A model generated the notes under the pieces. It did no database searches and was not told the DNA's origin. It worked only from the letters and a program-made list of their open reading frames with translations. Below, in pieces: positions 51,392 to 59,495 of a stretch of 64,000 bases of DNA. The stretch is taken from the NCBI RefSeq assembly GCF_035917575.1, contig NZ_CP109090.1, positions 7,936,001 through 8,000,000 of the forward strand, given 5' to 3'. Position numbers and translations under genes: made by a program. Position 1 is the stretch's first letter, and each line of letters opens with the position of its first letter. This stretch comes from Streptomyces sp. NBC_01788. Lineage in GTDB: Bacteria > Actinomycetota > Actinomycetes > Streptomycetales > Streptomycetaceae.

Positions 51392-51623
51392 GCGGGCGGC
51401 CGGCGGGGGGAATGCCACAGCGCCGCGGTCCAGCCGCCGTCGACCGTCCGGGTGTGGCCGGTGATGCAGGAGGACGCCCGGGAGGACAGGAGACGACTGC
51501 GCCGGACGCGCCTCATCTCTTCCCGTGGCGGCGGCGCGTGCTCCTCCCGTCTTGCCGGACGGAATGCTTGACTTCGGAACAACGCAGGGCATTTCGTGAC
51601 TACTCGTATCAAGGTGCGTCAAT

Positions 51624-52781
51624 ATGCAGGCAAGGCGAGCAGCATCCCCGTACCCCTGGACCGACGAGTTCGAGGCCGTCGTCCGCGAGATCGTCGGACC
51701 GCTCGCCGACGACGTGGACCGGGCCGGCCGCTTCCCGAGCGAGGGGGTCCGGGCACTGGGCGAGGCCGGCCTGCCGGCCCTGCTCCTGTCGCGCGAGAGC
51801 GGCGGGGCGGGCGCTGGACTGCGCGAAGGCGCGCAGGTGATCGAACGGCTCGCGGGCGCCTGCGGGTCGACGGCCATGGTGCTGCTGATGCACTACTCGG
51901 CCCTGAGCGTCCTGGACCGCTACGCCCCTGACGACGTGCGGCGTGACATCGCCGCGGGCCGTCATCTGAGCACGCTCGCGTTCTCCGAGCGGGGCTCCCG
52001 CAGCCACTTCTGGGCCCCGGTGGGCACGGCCACGCCCGACGGGGCCGACACGGTGTGCCTGGACGCGCAGAAGTCGTGGGTCACCTCGGCCGGCCAGGCC
52101 GACAGCTACGTCTGGTCGAGCAAACCGGTCCAGGCGGACGGCGTCATGTCGTTGTGGCTCGTGCCCGGCGGCAGCGCCGGACTCGAAGTGCACGGCGAGT
52201 ACGACGGGTTCGGACTGCGCGGAAACGCCTCCAGTCCCATGTCCGCGAAAGCGGTCCGCGTTCCCCGGGCCGCACTGCTGGGAGCCGACGGGGAAGGGCT
52301 GACCACGGCTCTGGACGCGGTGCTGCCGTGCTTCCTGGTACTCAGCGCGGCCTTCTCGCTCGGTGTGACCGAAGCCCTGCTCGGCCTCACCGCCACGCAC
52401 CTTCGCGACACGCGGCTTGAGCACCTGGACCAGACGCTCGCGCAGCAGCCGCTGACGCGCCACCAGTTCGCACAACTGCGGCTGAGCGCCGACTCGTTGC
52501 GCGCGATGATGGGGGAGACGCTCACCGCGGTGGAGACCGGACGCCCGGAGGCGACGCTGCGGGTCCTGCAGATCAAGGCCCTCGCCGCCGAGACCGCCGC
52601 CGCGGTCGCGGACGGCGCGATGCGGCTGTGCGGCGGCTCCGCCTTCCGCCGTGAGGCGGGCCTCGAACGGCGCTTCCGGGACGCGCTCGCGGCCCGTGTG
52701 ATGGCACCGACCACCGAAGCCCTGCACGACTTCTGCGGCCGCACGGAACTGGGCCTGCCGCTCTTCGAGGAGGCCCGATGA
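51624..52781 (+). CDS. Acyl-CoA-dehydrogenase-fold flavoenzyme
   Basis: The 385-residue protein has the ACAD fold: ALGEAGLPALLLSRESGGAGAG (about 44-65), LSTLAFSERGSRSHFWAPVG (about 118-137) with the flavin-contacting TLAFSE, KSWVTSAGQADSYVW, and a C-terminal helical domain with MRLCGGSAFRREAGLERRFRDALAA. A catalytic Glu at the usual place is not obvious; the end FRDALAARVMAPTTEALHDF is like DszC/SfnB-type flavin monooxygenases. So it may use reduced flavin and O2 rather than dehydrogenate acyl-CoA. It overlaps the PhnD-like gene by 4 bases and opens a three-gene operon. Confidence 0.85.
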   Translation: MQARRAASPYPWTDEFEAVVREIVGPLADDVDRAGRFPSEGVRALGEAGLPALLLSRESGGAGAGLREGAQVIERLAGACGSTAMVLLMHYSALSVLDRYAPDDVRRDIAAGRHLSTLAFSERGSRSHFWAPVGTATPDGADTVCLDAQKSWVTSAGQADSYVWSSKPVQADGVMSLWLVPGGSAGLEVHGEYDGFGLRGNASSPMSAKAVRVPRAALLGADGEGLTTALDAVLPCFLVLSAAFSLGVTEALLGLTATHLRDTRLEHLDQTLAQQPLTRHQFAQLRLSADSLRAMMGETLTAVETGRPEATLRVLQIKALAAETAAAVADGAMRLCGGSAFRREAGLERRFRDALAARVMAPTTEALHDFCGRTELGLPLFEEAR

Positions 52782-53632
52782 GAGAGCTGGTGCTCGGCGC
52801 GGTCGCGTACGACCCCAAGGTCGTGACGATCTGGTCCGGATTCCGGTCGTGGCTGCGCGCGCGGGACCTGCCCTTCGACTTCGTGCTCCACTCCCATTAC
52901 GAGCGGCAGACCCGCGACCTGGTCGACGGGCGGATCGACGCCGCCTGGCACTCGCCGCTGGCCTGGCTGCGCACCCGTCGGCTGGCCGCCGCGGCCGGGG
53001 CGGTGGTGAGACCGCTCGTCATGCGGGACACGGACCGCGACCTGACCTCCGTGGTCGTGGTCCGGTGCGACAGCACACTCCGCTCGCCGGCCGACCTCAA
53101 GGGCAAGGCCGTTGCCGTCGGCGCGGTCGACTCGCCCCAGGCGACCCTGATCCCGCTGCGGCACCTGGCCGACCTCGGCCTGGTCGCGGGCACCGACTTC
53201 GAGGTACGCCGCCACGACACCGGAGTGGGCCTGCACGGCGACCACATCGGCGGCGAACGGGACGCGGCGCGCGCCCTGATGGCGGGAGCGGCGGACGCCG
53301 CCTGCATGATCGACGCCAACCACCTGCTGTTCGCGCGGGAGGGCACCCTCCCGCCCGGCAGCACGCGCCTGCTGACGCGCACCCCGCCCTACGACCACTG
53401 CCTGCTGGCGGCGGGACCGTCCCTGGACACGGAACTCGGGGAGCGGTTCACGGAGCTCCTGCTGGCCATGTCCTACGACGATCCCGAAGTCCGCCGGCTC
53501 CTGGACCTGGAGGGACTCACCCGGTGGGTGCCCGGGCGGGAGACCGGTTTCGGCCCGCTGACCGCGGCCGTCGACGCCACGGGCTTCTACGACGCGAGCG
53601 GCCGGATCACCGCGGACGGCTACCGGCCATGA
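52778..53632 (+). CDS. PhnD-like substrate-binding protein without signal peptide
   Basis: The 284-residue protein has the fold of phosphate/phosphonate ABC-type binding proteins: ELVLGAVAYDPKVVTIWSGF, HYERQTRDLVDGRIDAAWHSPLAWL, SPADLKGKAVAVGAVDSPQATLIPLRHL and GAADAACMIDANHLLF. It begins directly with the first strand, so it has no signal peptide or lipobox and should be cytoplasmic. No permease or ATPase gene is adjacent. It therefore probably binds or modifies a small molecule for the flanking enzymes rather than importing it. It overlaps both neighbours by 4 bases. Confidence 0.82.
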   Translation: MRELVLGAVAYDPKVVTIWSGFRSWLRARDLPFDFVLHSHYERQTRDLVDGRIDAAWHSPLAWLRTRRLAAAAGAVVRPLVMRDTDRDLTSVVVVRCDSTLRSPADLKGKAVAVGAVDSPQATLIPLRHLADLGLVAGTDFEVRRHDTGVGLHGDHIGGERDAARALMAGAADAACMIDANHLLFAREGTLPPGSTRLLTRTPPYDHCLLAAGPSLDTELGERFTELLLAMSYDDPEVRRLLDLEGLTRWVPGRETGFGPLTAAVDATGFYDASGRITADGYRP

Positions 53633-54834
53633 CCCCCGCCGCGGCCGTGGTCGACCTCGGGGCGCTTGGCTTCGAGCAGGGCGCCCACCTGCTGCTGGAC
53701 CGCGCCGTGCGGCAGGCGCCGCACGGCAGCCGGATCGAGGTCCTCGGCACGGACCCGGCCCTGCTGCCGCACCTGGCCGTCTGGTGCCGCCATGAAGGGC
53801 ACGAGCTTCGGACCGCCGAGCCGGGGGAGGCGCCGGTGGTGGCGCGCCTGCGGGCGGGGCCTGCCGCGGGTGCCCGTCTCAAGGCCGCGCAACGCGCCGG
53901 TGGCCCGTCCGCCGCGCAGATCGCCGAGCGGGCGCCCCTGCACTGGGGCCTCGCGGCACGCGGGGCGCTGGTGGAGGCGGGCGGCCCCGAGGTGCCCTTC
54001 ACGGTGGTCGACCGGGACATCGCGTGGGCGGACCTCGCGCCGCGCCTGTACCAGCAGGCGGCCGCCTCGCAGTGGGACCCGCAGAGTGCGGTGGAGTGGG
54101 ATGCCGACTTCACCCTGCCCGACGAGATCGAGGCCGCCGTCGTCCAGGTGATGACGTACCTCGTGGAGAACGAACAGGCCGCGCTCGTGATGCCTGCGCG
54201 ACTGCTGGTCCAGGTCCATCCCCACTTCCGCGAGGTGCTCCAACTGCTGGCGGTCCAGGCCGCCGACGAGGCCCGGCACGTGGAGGTCTTCACCCGGCGG
54301 GCGCTGCTGCGGGGCGGCGCGATGGGCACCTCCTCGGTGGGCGGCAGGGCGTCGCTCGCGACCCTGCTGACCGAGCCGGACTTCTCCATCGCGTCCTTCC
54401 TGCTCTCCGTGCTCGGGGAGGGCAGCTTCCTCAGCCTCCTGGCGTTCCTGGAGCGGCACGCCCCCGACCCGGTCACCCGCCGCGTCAGCCGTCTGGTCCG
54501 CCAGGACGAGGCGCGGCACGTGGCGTTCGGGGTCGGGCACCTTGAGCACCGGGCCACGGTCGACCCGCTGCTGCACGACCGGCTGCGGGCCGCGGTGGAG
54601 CGGCGGCACGACGCGCTGACCGGGACGGCGGGACTCAACCGGGACGTCTTCGACTCCCTGGTGCTGCTGGCTGCGGGCTCCTTCGAGCCGCAGGACATCG
54701 CACGCGGCTGGCAGGCGGTGCGACGGCTGCGGACCGAGATGGACGAGGGACGCCGCCACCGCCTGTCCCGTCTGGGCTTCTCCGACGGCGAGGCGGCCGC
54801 CCTGTCCGCACTGCACACCCGCAACTTCATGTGA
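53629..54834 (+). CDS. TusA-like domain fused to a ferritin-like diiron domain
   Basis: The 401-residue protein starts at ATG 53629, overlapping the PhnD-like stop. Residues about 6-75 look like a TusA/SirA domain (VDLGALGFEQGAHLLLDRAV, RIEVLGTDPALLPHLAVWCRHEGHEL), but where TusA has its catalytic CP pair this protein has Gln 17-Gly 18. Residues about 150-310 form a ferritin-like helical bundle with two ExxH motifs, Glu 214-His 217 and Glu 294-His 297 (both DEARHV), plus Glu 180/182 and Glu 264. These can bind two irons as in AurF-like N-oxygenases or R2-like oxidases. The fusion, and the partner genes, suggest an oxidation of a bound small molecule. No known pathway fits. Confidence 0.78.
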   Translation: MTPAAAVVDLGALGFEQGAHLLLDRAVRQAPHGSRIEVLGTDPALLPHLAVWCRHEGHELRTAEPGEAPVVARLRAGPAAGARLKAAQRAGGPSAAQIAERAPLHWGLAARGALVEAGGPEVPFTVVDRDIAWADLAPRLYQQAAASQWDPQSAVEWDADFTLPDEIEAAVVQVMTYLVENEQAALVMPARLLVQVHPHFREVLQLLAVQAADEARHVEVFTRRALLRGGAMGTSSVGGRASLATLLTEPDFSIASFLLSVLGEGSFLSLLAFLERHAPDPVTRRVSRLVRQDEARHVAFGVGHLEHRATVDPLLHDRLRAAVERRHDALTGTAGLNRDVFDSLVLLAAGSFEPQDIARGWQAVRRLRTEMDEGRRHRLSRLGFSDGEAAALSALHTRNFM

Positions 54835-54940
54835 CGCGCGCTCCATCGAGCCGAGCCGTACGCACCACCCCGGGCCGTTGTGAGGACCGTCTGTTCGTAG
54901 GATGAGGCGTCCTGACGGGTGCACGGTAGGGAGGCCGTTG

Positions 54941-55921
54941 ATGCTGGCTGCCGTCGCCGACTCGCCCGGACCGCTCGCCGAGGTCCTGTCCCTGCGTGAT
55001 GCGGACGGGCCTGCGACTCCTGGCACGGGTGAGGTCGTGGTGCGCATGCTCGCGTCGACCGTCAACCCCTCGGACGAGGTGACCGTCTCGGGCGCCTACG
55101 GCTCGCGGACGTCGTTCCCCATGGTTCCGGGGTTCGAGGGCGTCGGTGTGATCGACGCTGCCGGCCCGGGCGTGCCTGCTGCGGCGGTGGGCCGGCGTGT
55201 CCTGCCGCTGGGGTCCGCCGGGGCCTGGCAGCAGTACAAGCGACTCGACTACTCCTGGTGTGTTCCGGTGCCGGACGACCTTCCCGACGAGGTCGCCTGC
55301 TTCGCCTACATCAACCCCTTGACGGCCGTGATGATGGTCGAGCGGTTCTGCCGGCCGGGCGTGCGGAACGTGGTGGTCACAGCGGCGACATCGGCCATCG
55401 GCCGACACCTGGCGGAACTCCTGACCGATCGTGGAGTCGCACCGGTCGGGGTTGTGCGCGGAACGCCGGGCCGGACGGTGGCCGAGCCGTCCCGGTGGCG
55501 GGCCGTGATCCGGACGAACGAGCCCGGGTGGCGCGAAGAATTGCGGTCGGTGATCGGCCCTCAAGGCGTCGATGTGGCCTTCGACTGCGTCGGTGGCGGC
55601 ATGGGCGAAGAGGTGTTCACGCTGACGGCGTGCGGCGGCGTGTTCGTCCACTACGGCCTGCTGTCGGGAACGCCGCTCTCGGCGGAGTGCCTCACCGGCC
55701 GCGGAGACGTACGAGTGGAGCTCTTCCGCCTGCGCGACACCGTTCACAATGACGGCGGACGGCACTTGTCCGGGCTGTTCGCACCGGTCTTCGAGAGCCT
55801 GCGCCGCGGACGTCTGCGCACGGCCGTCGGGAAACGCATCGGGCTCAGCGAACTCACCGGCCACCTCGAAAGCCCGGCAAGCGGCCCCGCGGGGAAGATC
55901 CTCATCGACCCGCAGAGGTGA
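54941..55921 (+). CDS. MDR-family enoyl/quinone reductase-like protein
   Basis: The ATG at 54941 follows GGGAGG and gives 326 residues. The GroES-like half reads TGEVVVRMLASTVNPSDEVTVSGAYGSRTSFPMVPGFEGVGVI and the Rossmann half VVVTAATSAIGRHLAELLTDRG. The AATSAIG cofactor loop replaces the usual GxGxxG. It resembles the trans-2-enoyl-CoA reductase branch (MECR-like). It lies 106 bp after the diiron gene in the same direction and may be co-transcribed, but with its own ribosome-binding site. Confidence 0.85.
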   Translation: MLAAVADSPGPLAEVLSLRDADGPATPGTGEVVVRMLASTVNPSDEVTVSGAYGSRTSFPMVPGFEGVGVIDAAGPGVPAAAVGRRVLPLGSAGAWQQYKRLDYSWCVPVPDDLPDEVACFAYINPLTAVMMVERFCRPGVRNVVVTAATSAIGRHLAELLTDRGVAPVGVVRGTPGRTVAEPSRWRAVIRTNEPGWREELRSVIGPQGVDVAFDCVGGGMGEEVFTLTACGGVFVHYGLLSGTPLSAECLTGRGDVRVELFRLRDTVHNDGGRHLSGLFAPVFESLRRGRLRTAVGKRIGLSELTGHLESPASGPAGKILIDPQR

Positions 55922-55991
55922 CCATCGCCGCGGACCCGGCCGGCGCCGTTTCCGGCGCTGTCGTGAGTACGAGCCGAGTCCGCATTCGTGA

Positions 55992-56396
55992 TCAGGAGCG
56001 GATCATCCCTACTACATGCGCCAACTGCGTGTCCACGGCCCACAGCCATACCGGTCCGTCAGACGATTCGCACTCGATCACCGAGACGCCGGCTGGGAGC
56101 CACAACGCCTCTTGGGCGCCCTTCTGCCGGCGTACTCGGACAACACGCAGATCTGCCGGGACCTCACGGAGCCGAGTCCACGGCCGGCGAGGTTCCCATC
56201 GAAACTCTTCGGCGTCAGCCCGCACCCGGCCCGAACTCCAAAGGCTGCCCACGTTCGGCCGCTTGGCCCCGACAAGGAAGAGGGTTGCCTGCCCCATCCT
56301 GGCCCGTGCCAACGCCTGCCGCGATCGCCGACGGCGGATCACCTCGCCGAGCGGCACGCTGAGCATGAAGCAGATCCCCATGATCCACATAGACAT
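55992..56396 (-). CDS. DUF2550-like membrane-anchored protein
   Basis: The 134-residue protein starts with one hydrophobic segment (MWIMGICFMLSVPLGEVI) followed by basic residues. A soluble domain follows (WSSGRVRADAEEFRWEPRRPWTRLREVPADLRVVRVRRQKGAQEALWLPAGVSVIECESSDGPVWLWAV), which resembles the actinobacterial DUF2550 pattern. Its start lies only 27 bases from the terminal repeat of the IS5-type element, so its promoter and true N-terminus may have been cut off or replaced by the insertion. Confidence 0.6.
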   Translation of the reverse strand: MSMWIMGICFMLSVPLGEVIRRRRSRQALARARMGQATLFLVGAKRPNVGSLWSSGRVRADAEEFRWEPRRPWTRLREVPADLRVVRVRRQKGAQEALWLPAGVSVIECESSDGPVWLWAVDTQLAHVVGMIRS

Positions 56397-56422
56397 GCGA
56401 GCAGTAAAACAGCTTGGTGACT

Positions 56423-57408
56423 GACGTTTTCTCAGCGGTGATCACTTCCAGATTCTGTTGAGGGTGAGGGCGGCGCGAGCGATGTCGCCAATCCGGCTGG
56501 GGCTGATGGTGATGTGTTGCAGGGTGCGCCAGCGCTGCTTGAGTTCGGCTGCGGCGCGTTCGCCGAGAGCTCGCATGCCTCTGATCAGGCTGTTGGTGGT
56601 TCGCGTGTCGGTGTGCAGAGCCCGTTCTGACTGGCCTTTCGGGCGGCGGACCGGGACGCGGATGCCGATGCCGGCGCCGATGTAGCCCTTGTCGGCCAGG
56701 GTGGGCAGCCCGTCGGCCGCCGCCTTGTAGAGGGCGGGCAGGGCGTGGATGCGGGCGGCGGTGACGTCGGGGGTGGAGCCGGGCTCGACGTCGGAGACCC
56801 ACAGTGGGGTGCCGTCCGGAGCGGCCAGGAACTGCACGTTGCCGCCGAACGCCTTGTGCTTCTGGCTGAACCACAGGTCGTTGCCGTTGTCCCGGACGCC
56901 GGCGAGGCGGTCTGATGCGATCAGCGTGCCGTCGAGGATCACGTGGGTCATGCCCTCGCGTTGGCAGCGGTCCAGGACCTCGTGCAGGTCGGGGGCCTGG
57001 GCGGCGAGGACGTCGATGCCTTCGTGCAGGTAACGGTAGCCGGTGGCCTGGGAGATGCCGGCGTCGCGGGCCAGGCAGTGGACGCATCCGCGTTCGCGGA
57101 ACCAGCGCAGCACCAGCACGGCTTGGCGGAACGGGCCGAGCGCGCGGCTGCCGCGCGGGGTGCCGATTCGGCGGCGGTGGGCAGCGAGCAGACGCGAGAG
57201 GTGGTCCACGACGTGGCGCGGGACATCGAGCGTGGCAACATAGGTGACCAACGTGAAGCCTCTGGTGGTTACGGACATGATCTTGTGGTGAGACCTGTCC
57301 TACCAGGGGCTTTACGTCTGTCCGCGGCCGGGCCCAACTCGTCCGGCCTGCTCACGCATCGAGTGGTTCATGCCGCTTCGCGTAGATCATTTCGCTGAGA
57401 AAACGTCA
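56423..57408. mobile_element. IS5-family insertion sequence
   Basis: The 16-bp terminal inverted repeat TGACGTTTTCTCAGCG occurs at 56423-56438 and, on the other strand, at 57393-57408. The 986-bp element encodes one complete transposase on the minus strand. I cannot settle the target duplication: the bases next to the repeats (C on each side) are too short to judge. The element lies between a DUF2550-like gene and a DUF1990-type gene. Confidence 0.85.
56442..57278 (-). CDS. IS5-family DDE transposase
   Basis: The 278-residue protein has an N-terminal HTH (FRQAVLVLRWFRERGCVHCLARDAGISQATGYRYLHEG). The DDE catalytic domain has Asp in HVILDGTLIASDRL (about 120), Asp in LPTLADKGYIGAG (about 195) and Glu in ERAAAELKQRWRTL (about 244). 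This matches the IS5 group found in Streptomyces. The frame is uninterrupted and both terminal repeats are present, so the element may still be active. Confidence 0.93.
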   Translation of the reverse strand: MSVTTRGFTLVTYVATLDVPRHVVDHLSRLLAAHRRRIGTPRGSRALGPFRQAVLVLRWFRERGCVHCLARDAGISQATGYRYLHEGIDVLAAQAPDLHEVLDRCQREGMTHVILDGTLIASDRLAGVRDNGNDLWFSQKHKAFGGNVQFLAAPDGTPLWVSDVEPGSTPDVTAARIHALPALYKAAADGLPTLADKGYIGAGIGIRVPVRRPKGQSERALHTDTRTTNSLIRGMRALGERAAAELKQRWRTLQHITISPSRIGDIARAALTLNRIWK

Positions 57409-57604
57409 CTGATCGCCAAAAGTCGATCCCGCGCGCTGGTTCACCAGGCGTCCTGGCGGTTGGGGCGCTCATCGGGAATGCCGACTGGAAGTGGTGCGGA
57501 ATTCCTTTCGTGCCTATTTCTGCCCGAGACGTACTGGATGTTGGATTCTTTCCGTATCGCTTTACCGTAGGCGCGCGCGAGCCGCATGCCGGGGTTTCTC
57601 GGCC

Positions 57605-58324
57605 TCAGCCGGGCGCGACGCGGCGGATCGCCAGCACATCCAAGCGATGCGTCTTCGCGTCGGACGGCGCGCGCACCAGGTGATCGCCGACCGGAGGGCC
57701 GGGATTCGGCTGCTCACCGTTCAGCGCGGCCTCGACGAAGGCCTGGAGGCGTTCACCGCACCGGCGGTAGAACCGCAGTTGGGTGCGACGGCCGAACAGC
57801 CGCCACCCGAGAAGAGTGATCCGGTCCAGGGTGGGGGCGCCCTGCGAATGGCAGGAGATCGCGAACTGCACCTGTCCCGTGTTCTGCTGCTTGACCACCT
57901 CGTAGGTGACCTTGCCGCGCTCCAGGTGGCCCTCCAGGGTCTCGTAGGCCCATCCCCAGGCGCGTTCTGCGTTGTTCCGTCTCTCGTTCACCACCTCGGT
58001 GACGCGCACACCGCAGTAGAAGTGCAGGCCGTGGAACCGGGCCTCGAGGAGCATGTTCCTGCCGAGGAGGGGTGCGGCCGGGTCGTAGAGTGCCCGGACG
58101 ATCTCCGGCGGGGAGAACTCGTAGTCGCGGACCAGGCGGCAGGCGTGCTCCCAGGGTCCTCCCGGCTCCGGAGCGCCAGGTCGCTCCATGGGCAGCGGGA
58201 TGCTGTAGGTGTCGATGTTCCAGTACGGGCGGCGTACCTCGGCAGGTGAGTAGTTGACGGGGGACTTCGCGAGCCTTCTCCACACCTGTACGGCGTCGAG
58301 CCGCCCGAAGACCGCGTCACCCAT
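57605..58324 (-). CDS. DUF1990-like protein
   Basis: The 239-residue soluble protein contains AWGWAYETLEGHLERGKVTYEVVKQQNTGQVQFAISCHSQGAP and ITLLGWRLFGRRTQLRFYRRCGERLQAFV, the pattern of DUF1990 proteins. The TLEGHxExG motif is shared with the divergent gene at 58659. The role of the family is unknown. No good ribosome-binding site precedes the ATG. A small membrane-protein gene ends 5 bases upstream, so the pair is likely one operon. Confidence 0.75.
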   Translation of the reverse strand: MGDAVFGRLDAVQVWRRLAKSPVNYSPAEVRRPYWNIDTYSIPLPMERPGAPEPGGPWEHACRLVRDYEFSPPEIVRALYDPAAPLLGRNMLLEARFHGLHFYCGVRVTEVVNERRNNAERAWGWAYETLEGHLERGKVTYEVVKQQNTGQVQFAISCHSQGAPTLDRITLLGWRLFGRRTQLRFYRRCGERLQAFVEAALNGEQPNPGPPVGDHLVRAPSDAKTHRLDVLAIRRVAPG

Positions 58325-58329
58325 TGCGA

Positions 58330-58542
58330 TCACTCGGATTCTTGAAGTGATTCGCCGATCAGCCACAGCGTCGGTGGCCACAGGCCCACGAACACGGCCC
58401 GCCGCTCGGCGTTCCCGCGCTGATCCTGGTCGACCGTCTTCGCGCGCACCCACAACGTCAGGCAGAGACCGATCGCCCCGAGGGAGGCCAGCTGCAGGTG
58501 TGCACTGCGTACGCCCGCCCGATGCAGGAGCCGGACCACCAT
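58330..58542 (-). CDS. Small membrane protein next to DUF1990
   Basis: From the ATG at 58542 the protein has 70 residues: VVRLLHRAGVRSAHLQLASLGAIGLCLTLWVRAK and a second part ERRAVFVGLWPPTLWLIGESLQE. One or two hydrophobic segments are visible. Similar small proteins accompany DUF1990 genes in Streptomyces. An ATG at 58587 would add 15 residues. Function unknown. Confidence 0.6.
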   Translation of the reverse strand: MVVRLLHRAGVRSAHLQLASLGAIGLCLTLWVRAKTVDQDQRGNAERRAVFVGLWPPTLWLIGESLQESE

Positions 58543-58600
58543 GTGGGCCTCCTGGGTTCGTCCACTTACGGCGTCACACTTTGTCACCGTCTGTATAACA

Positions 58601-58622
58601 AGGTATACATATATTTATACCT
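58601..58622. promoter_or_regulatory. AT-rich inverted repeat between divergent DUF1990 units
   Basis: AGGTATA (58601-58607) and TATACCT (58616-58622) are perfect complements around CATATATT. In a genome of this GC content such an AT-rich site is rare. It lies between two divergent gene starts (58542 and 58659), as expected of a shared promoter/operator. Confidence 0.6.
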
Positions 58623-58658
58623 GTTTCCAAGGTTTTACCCGCCTGAAAGGGGGCGCGG

Positions 58659-59495
58659 ATGTCGGGACCGGCCTGCCCTCGGTTTCTCGCCGTGCTGGCG
58701 CGGTGGCTCCTGGGCACGGTGCTGGTCACCTGGCGCTACCTGTGGGAGACGACGCCCCTCCATCGCGGTTGCGATGCGCCGGGTGATGACAGCGACCGCC
58801 CGCCCCGGCTGCCCTTGGAAGCGATCGACGACCGGGTGCAACGGGCGGAGGACGGCTGGGGCCTCCTGTGCCACCGCCTCTTCCAGGTGCGCATCGCTGC
58901 CGCCGACCTCGACGCCGGCCGGCTCATCGAAGGGGTGTGCCGCGACTTCAAGCGCTTCGTCCCCTCGGAGGTGGTCGACATCCGTACCGGTGAACTGCGC
59001 GCCCACGGCCTCGACGTCGCGGACGAGCTGCTGGTGGAGATGCCGGGGCCCTGGAACGGCCCCGTCAGGGTCGTCCGCCGCGACGCGGATTGCCTGCGTC
59101 TGGCGACCCTGCGCGGCCACATGGAGGCCGGGCAGGTGCAGTTCAGGGCGCGACAGGACGACGACCTGCTGGTGTTCGAGATCGAGCTGTGGGCCTGCGC
59201 CGCCAGCCGCTTGGTGCACCTGCTCTACGCGCACCTGCGTCTGGCGAAGGAGATTCAGCTCAACATGTGGGTCCGGTTCTGTCTGTCCGCCGTCACGGCC
59301 TCCGGCGGACGGCTGGTCGACGGAGTGCACATCCGCACCCGCTGGCTCGACCGTCCGGGCGCGGCACCGGGCCGCCCGAGGCAGCGGACCGGAACAACTC
59401 TTCTGGCACGGCCCGGACTGACCGCTCGCCACCTGGCCGGAGCGGTCCGTGCGGCGGGCATGAAGTGGGACCGGCGGCGGAGAAACAACCGGTGA
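58659..59495 (+). CDS. DUF1990-like protein, second copy
   Basis: The 278-residue protein has a short hydrophobic N-terminus (FLAVLARWLLGTVLVTWRYLWETTPLHR) that may anchor it. A DUF1990-like domain follows: LCHRLFQVRIAAADLDAGRLIEGVCRDFKRFVPSEVVDI, LATLRGHMEAGQVQFRARQDDDLLVFEIELWACAASRLVHLLY and KEIQLNMWVRFC. The TLRGHMEAG motif matches TLEGHLERG of the divergent gene. The stop overlaps the next start (GTGA), coupling it to an SDR. Confidence 0.75.
   Translation: MSGPACPRFLAVLARWLLGTVLVTWRYLWETTPLHRGCDAPGDDSDRPPRLPLEAIDDRVQRAEDGWGLLCHRLFQVRIAAADLDAGRLIEGVCRDFKRFVPSEVVDIRTGELRAHGLDVADELLVEMPGPWNGPVRVVRRDADCLRLATLRGHMEAGQVQFRARQDDDLLVFEIELWACAASRLVHLLYAHLRLAKEIQLNMWVRFCLSAVTASGGRLVDGVHIRTRWLDRPGAAPGRPRQRTGTTLLARPGLTARHLAGAVRAAGMKWDRRRRNNR

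Noticed and set aside
51568..51600. TTGACT-based promoter before the acyl-CoA-dehydrogenase-like gene
   Set aside because: The -35-like hexamer is good but no -10 box lies at a normal distance.
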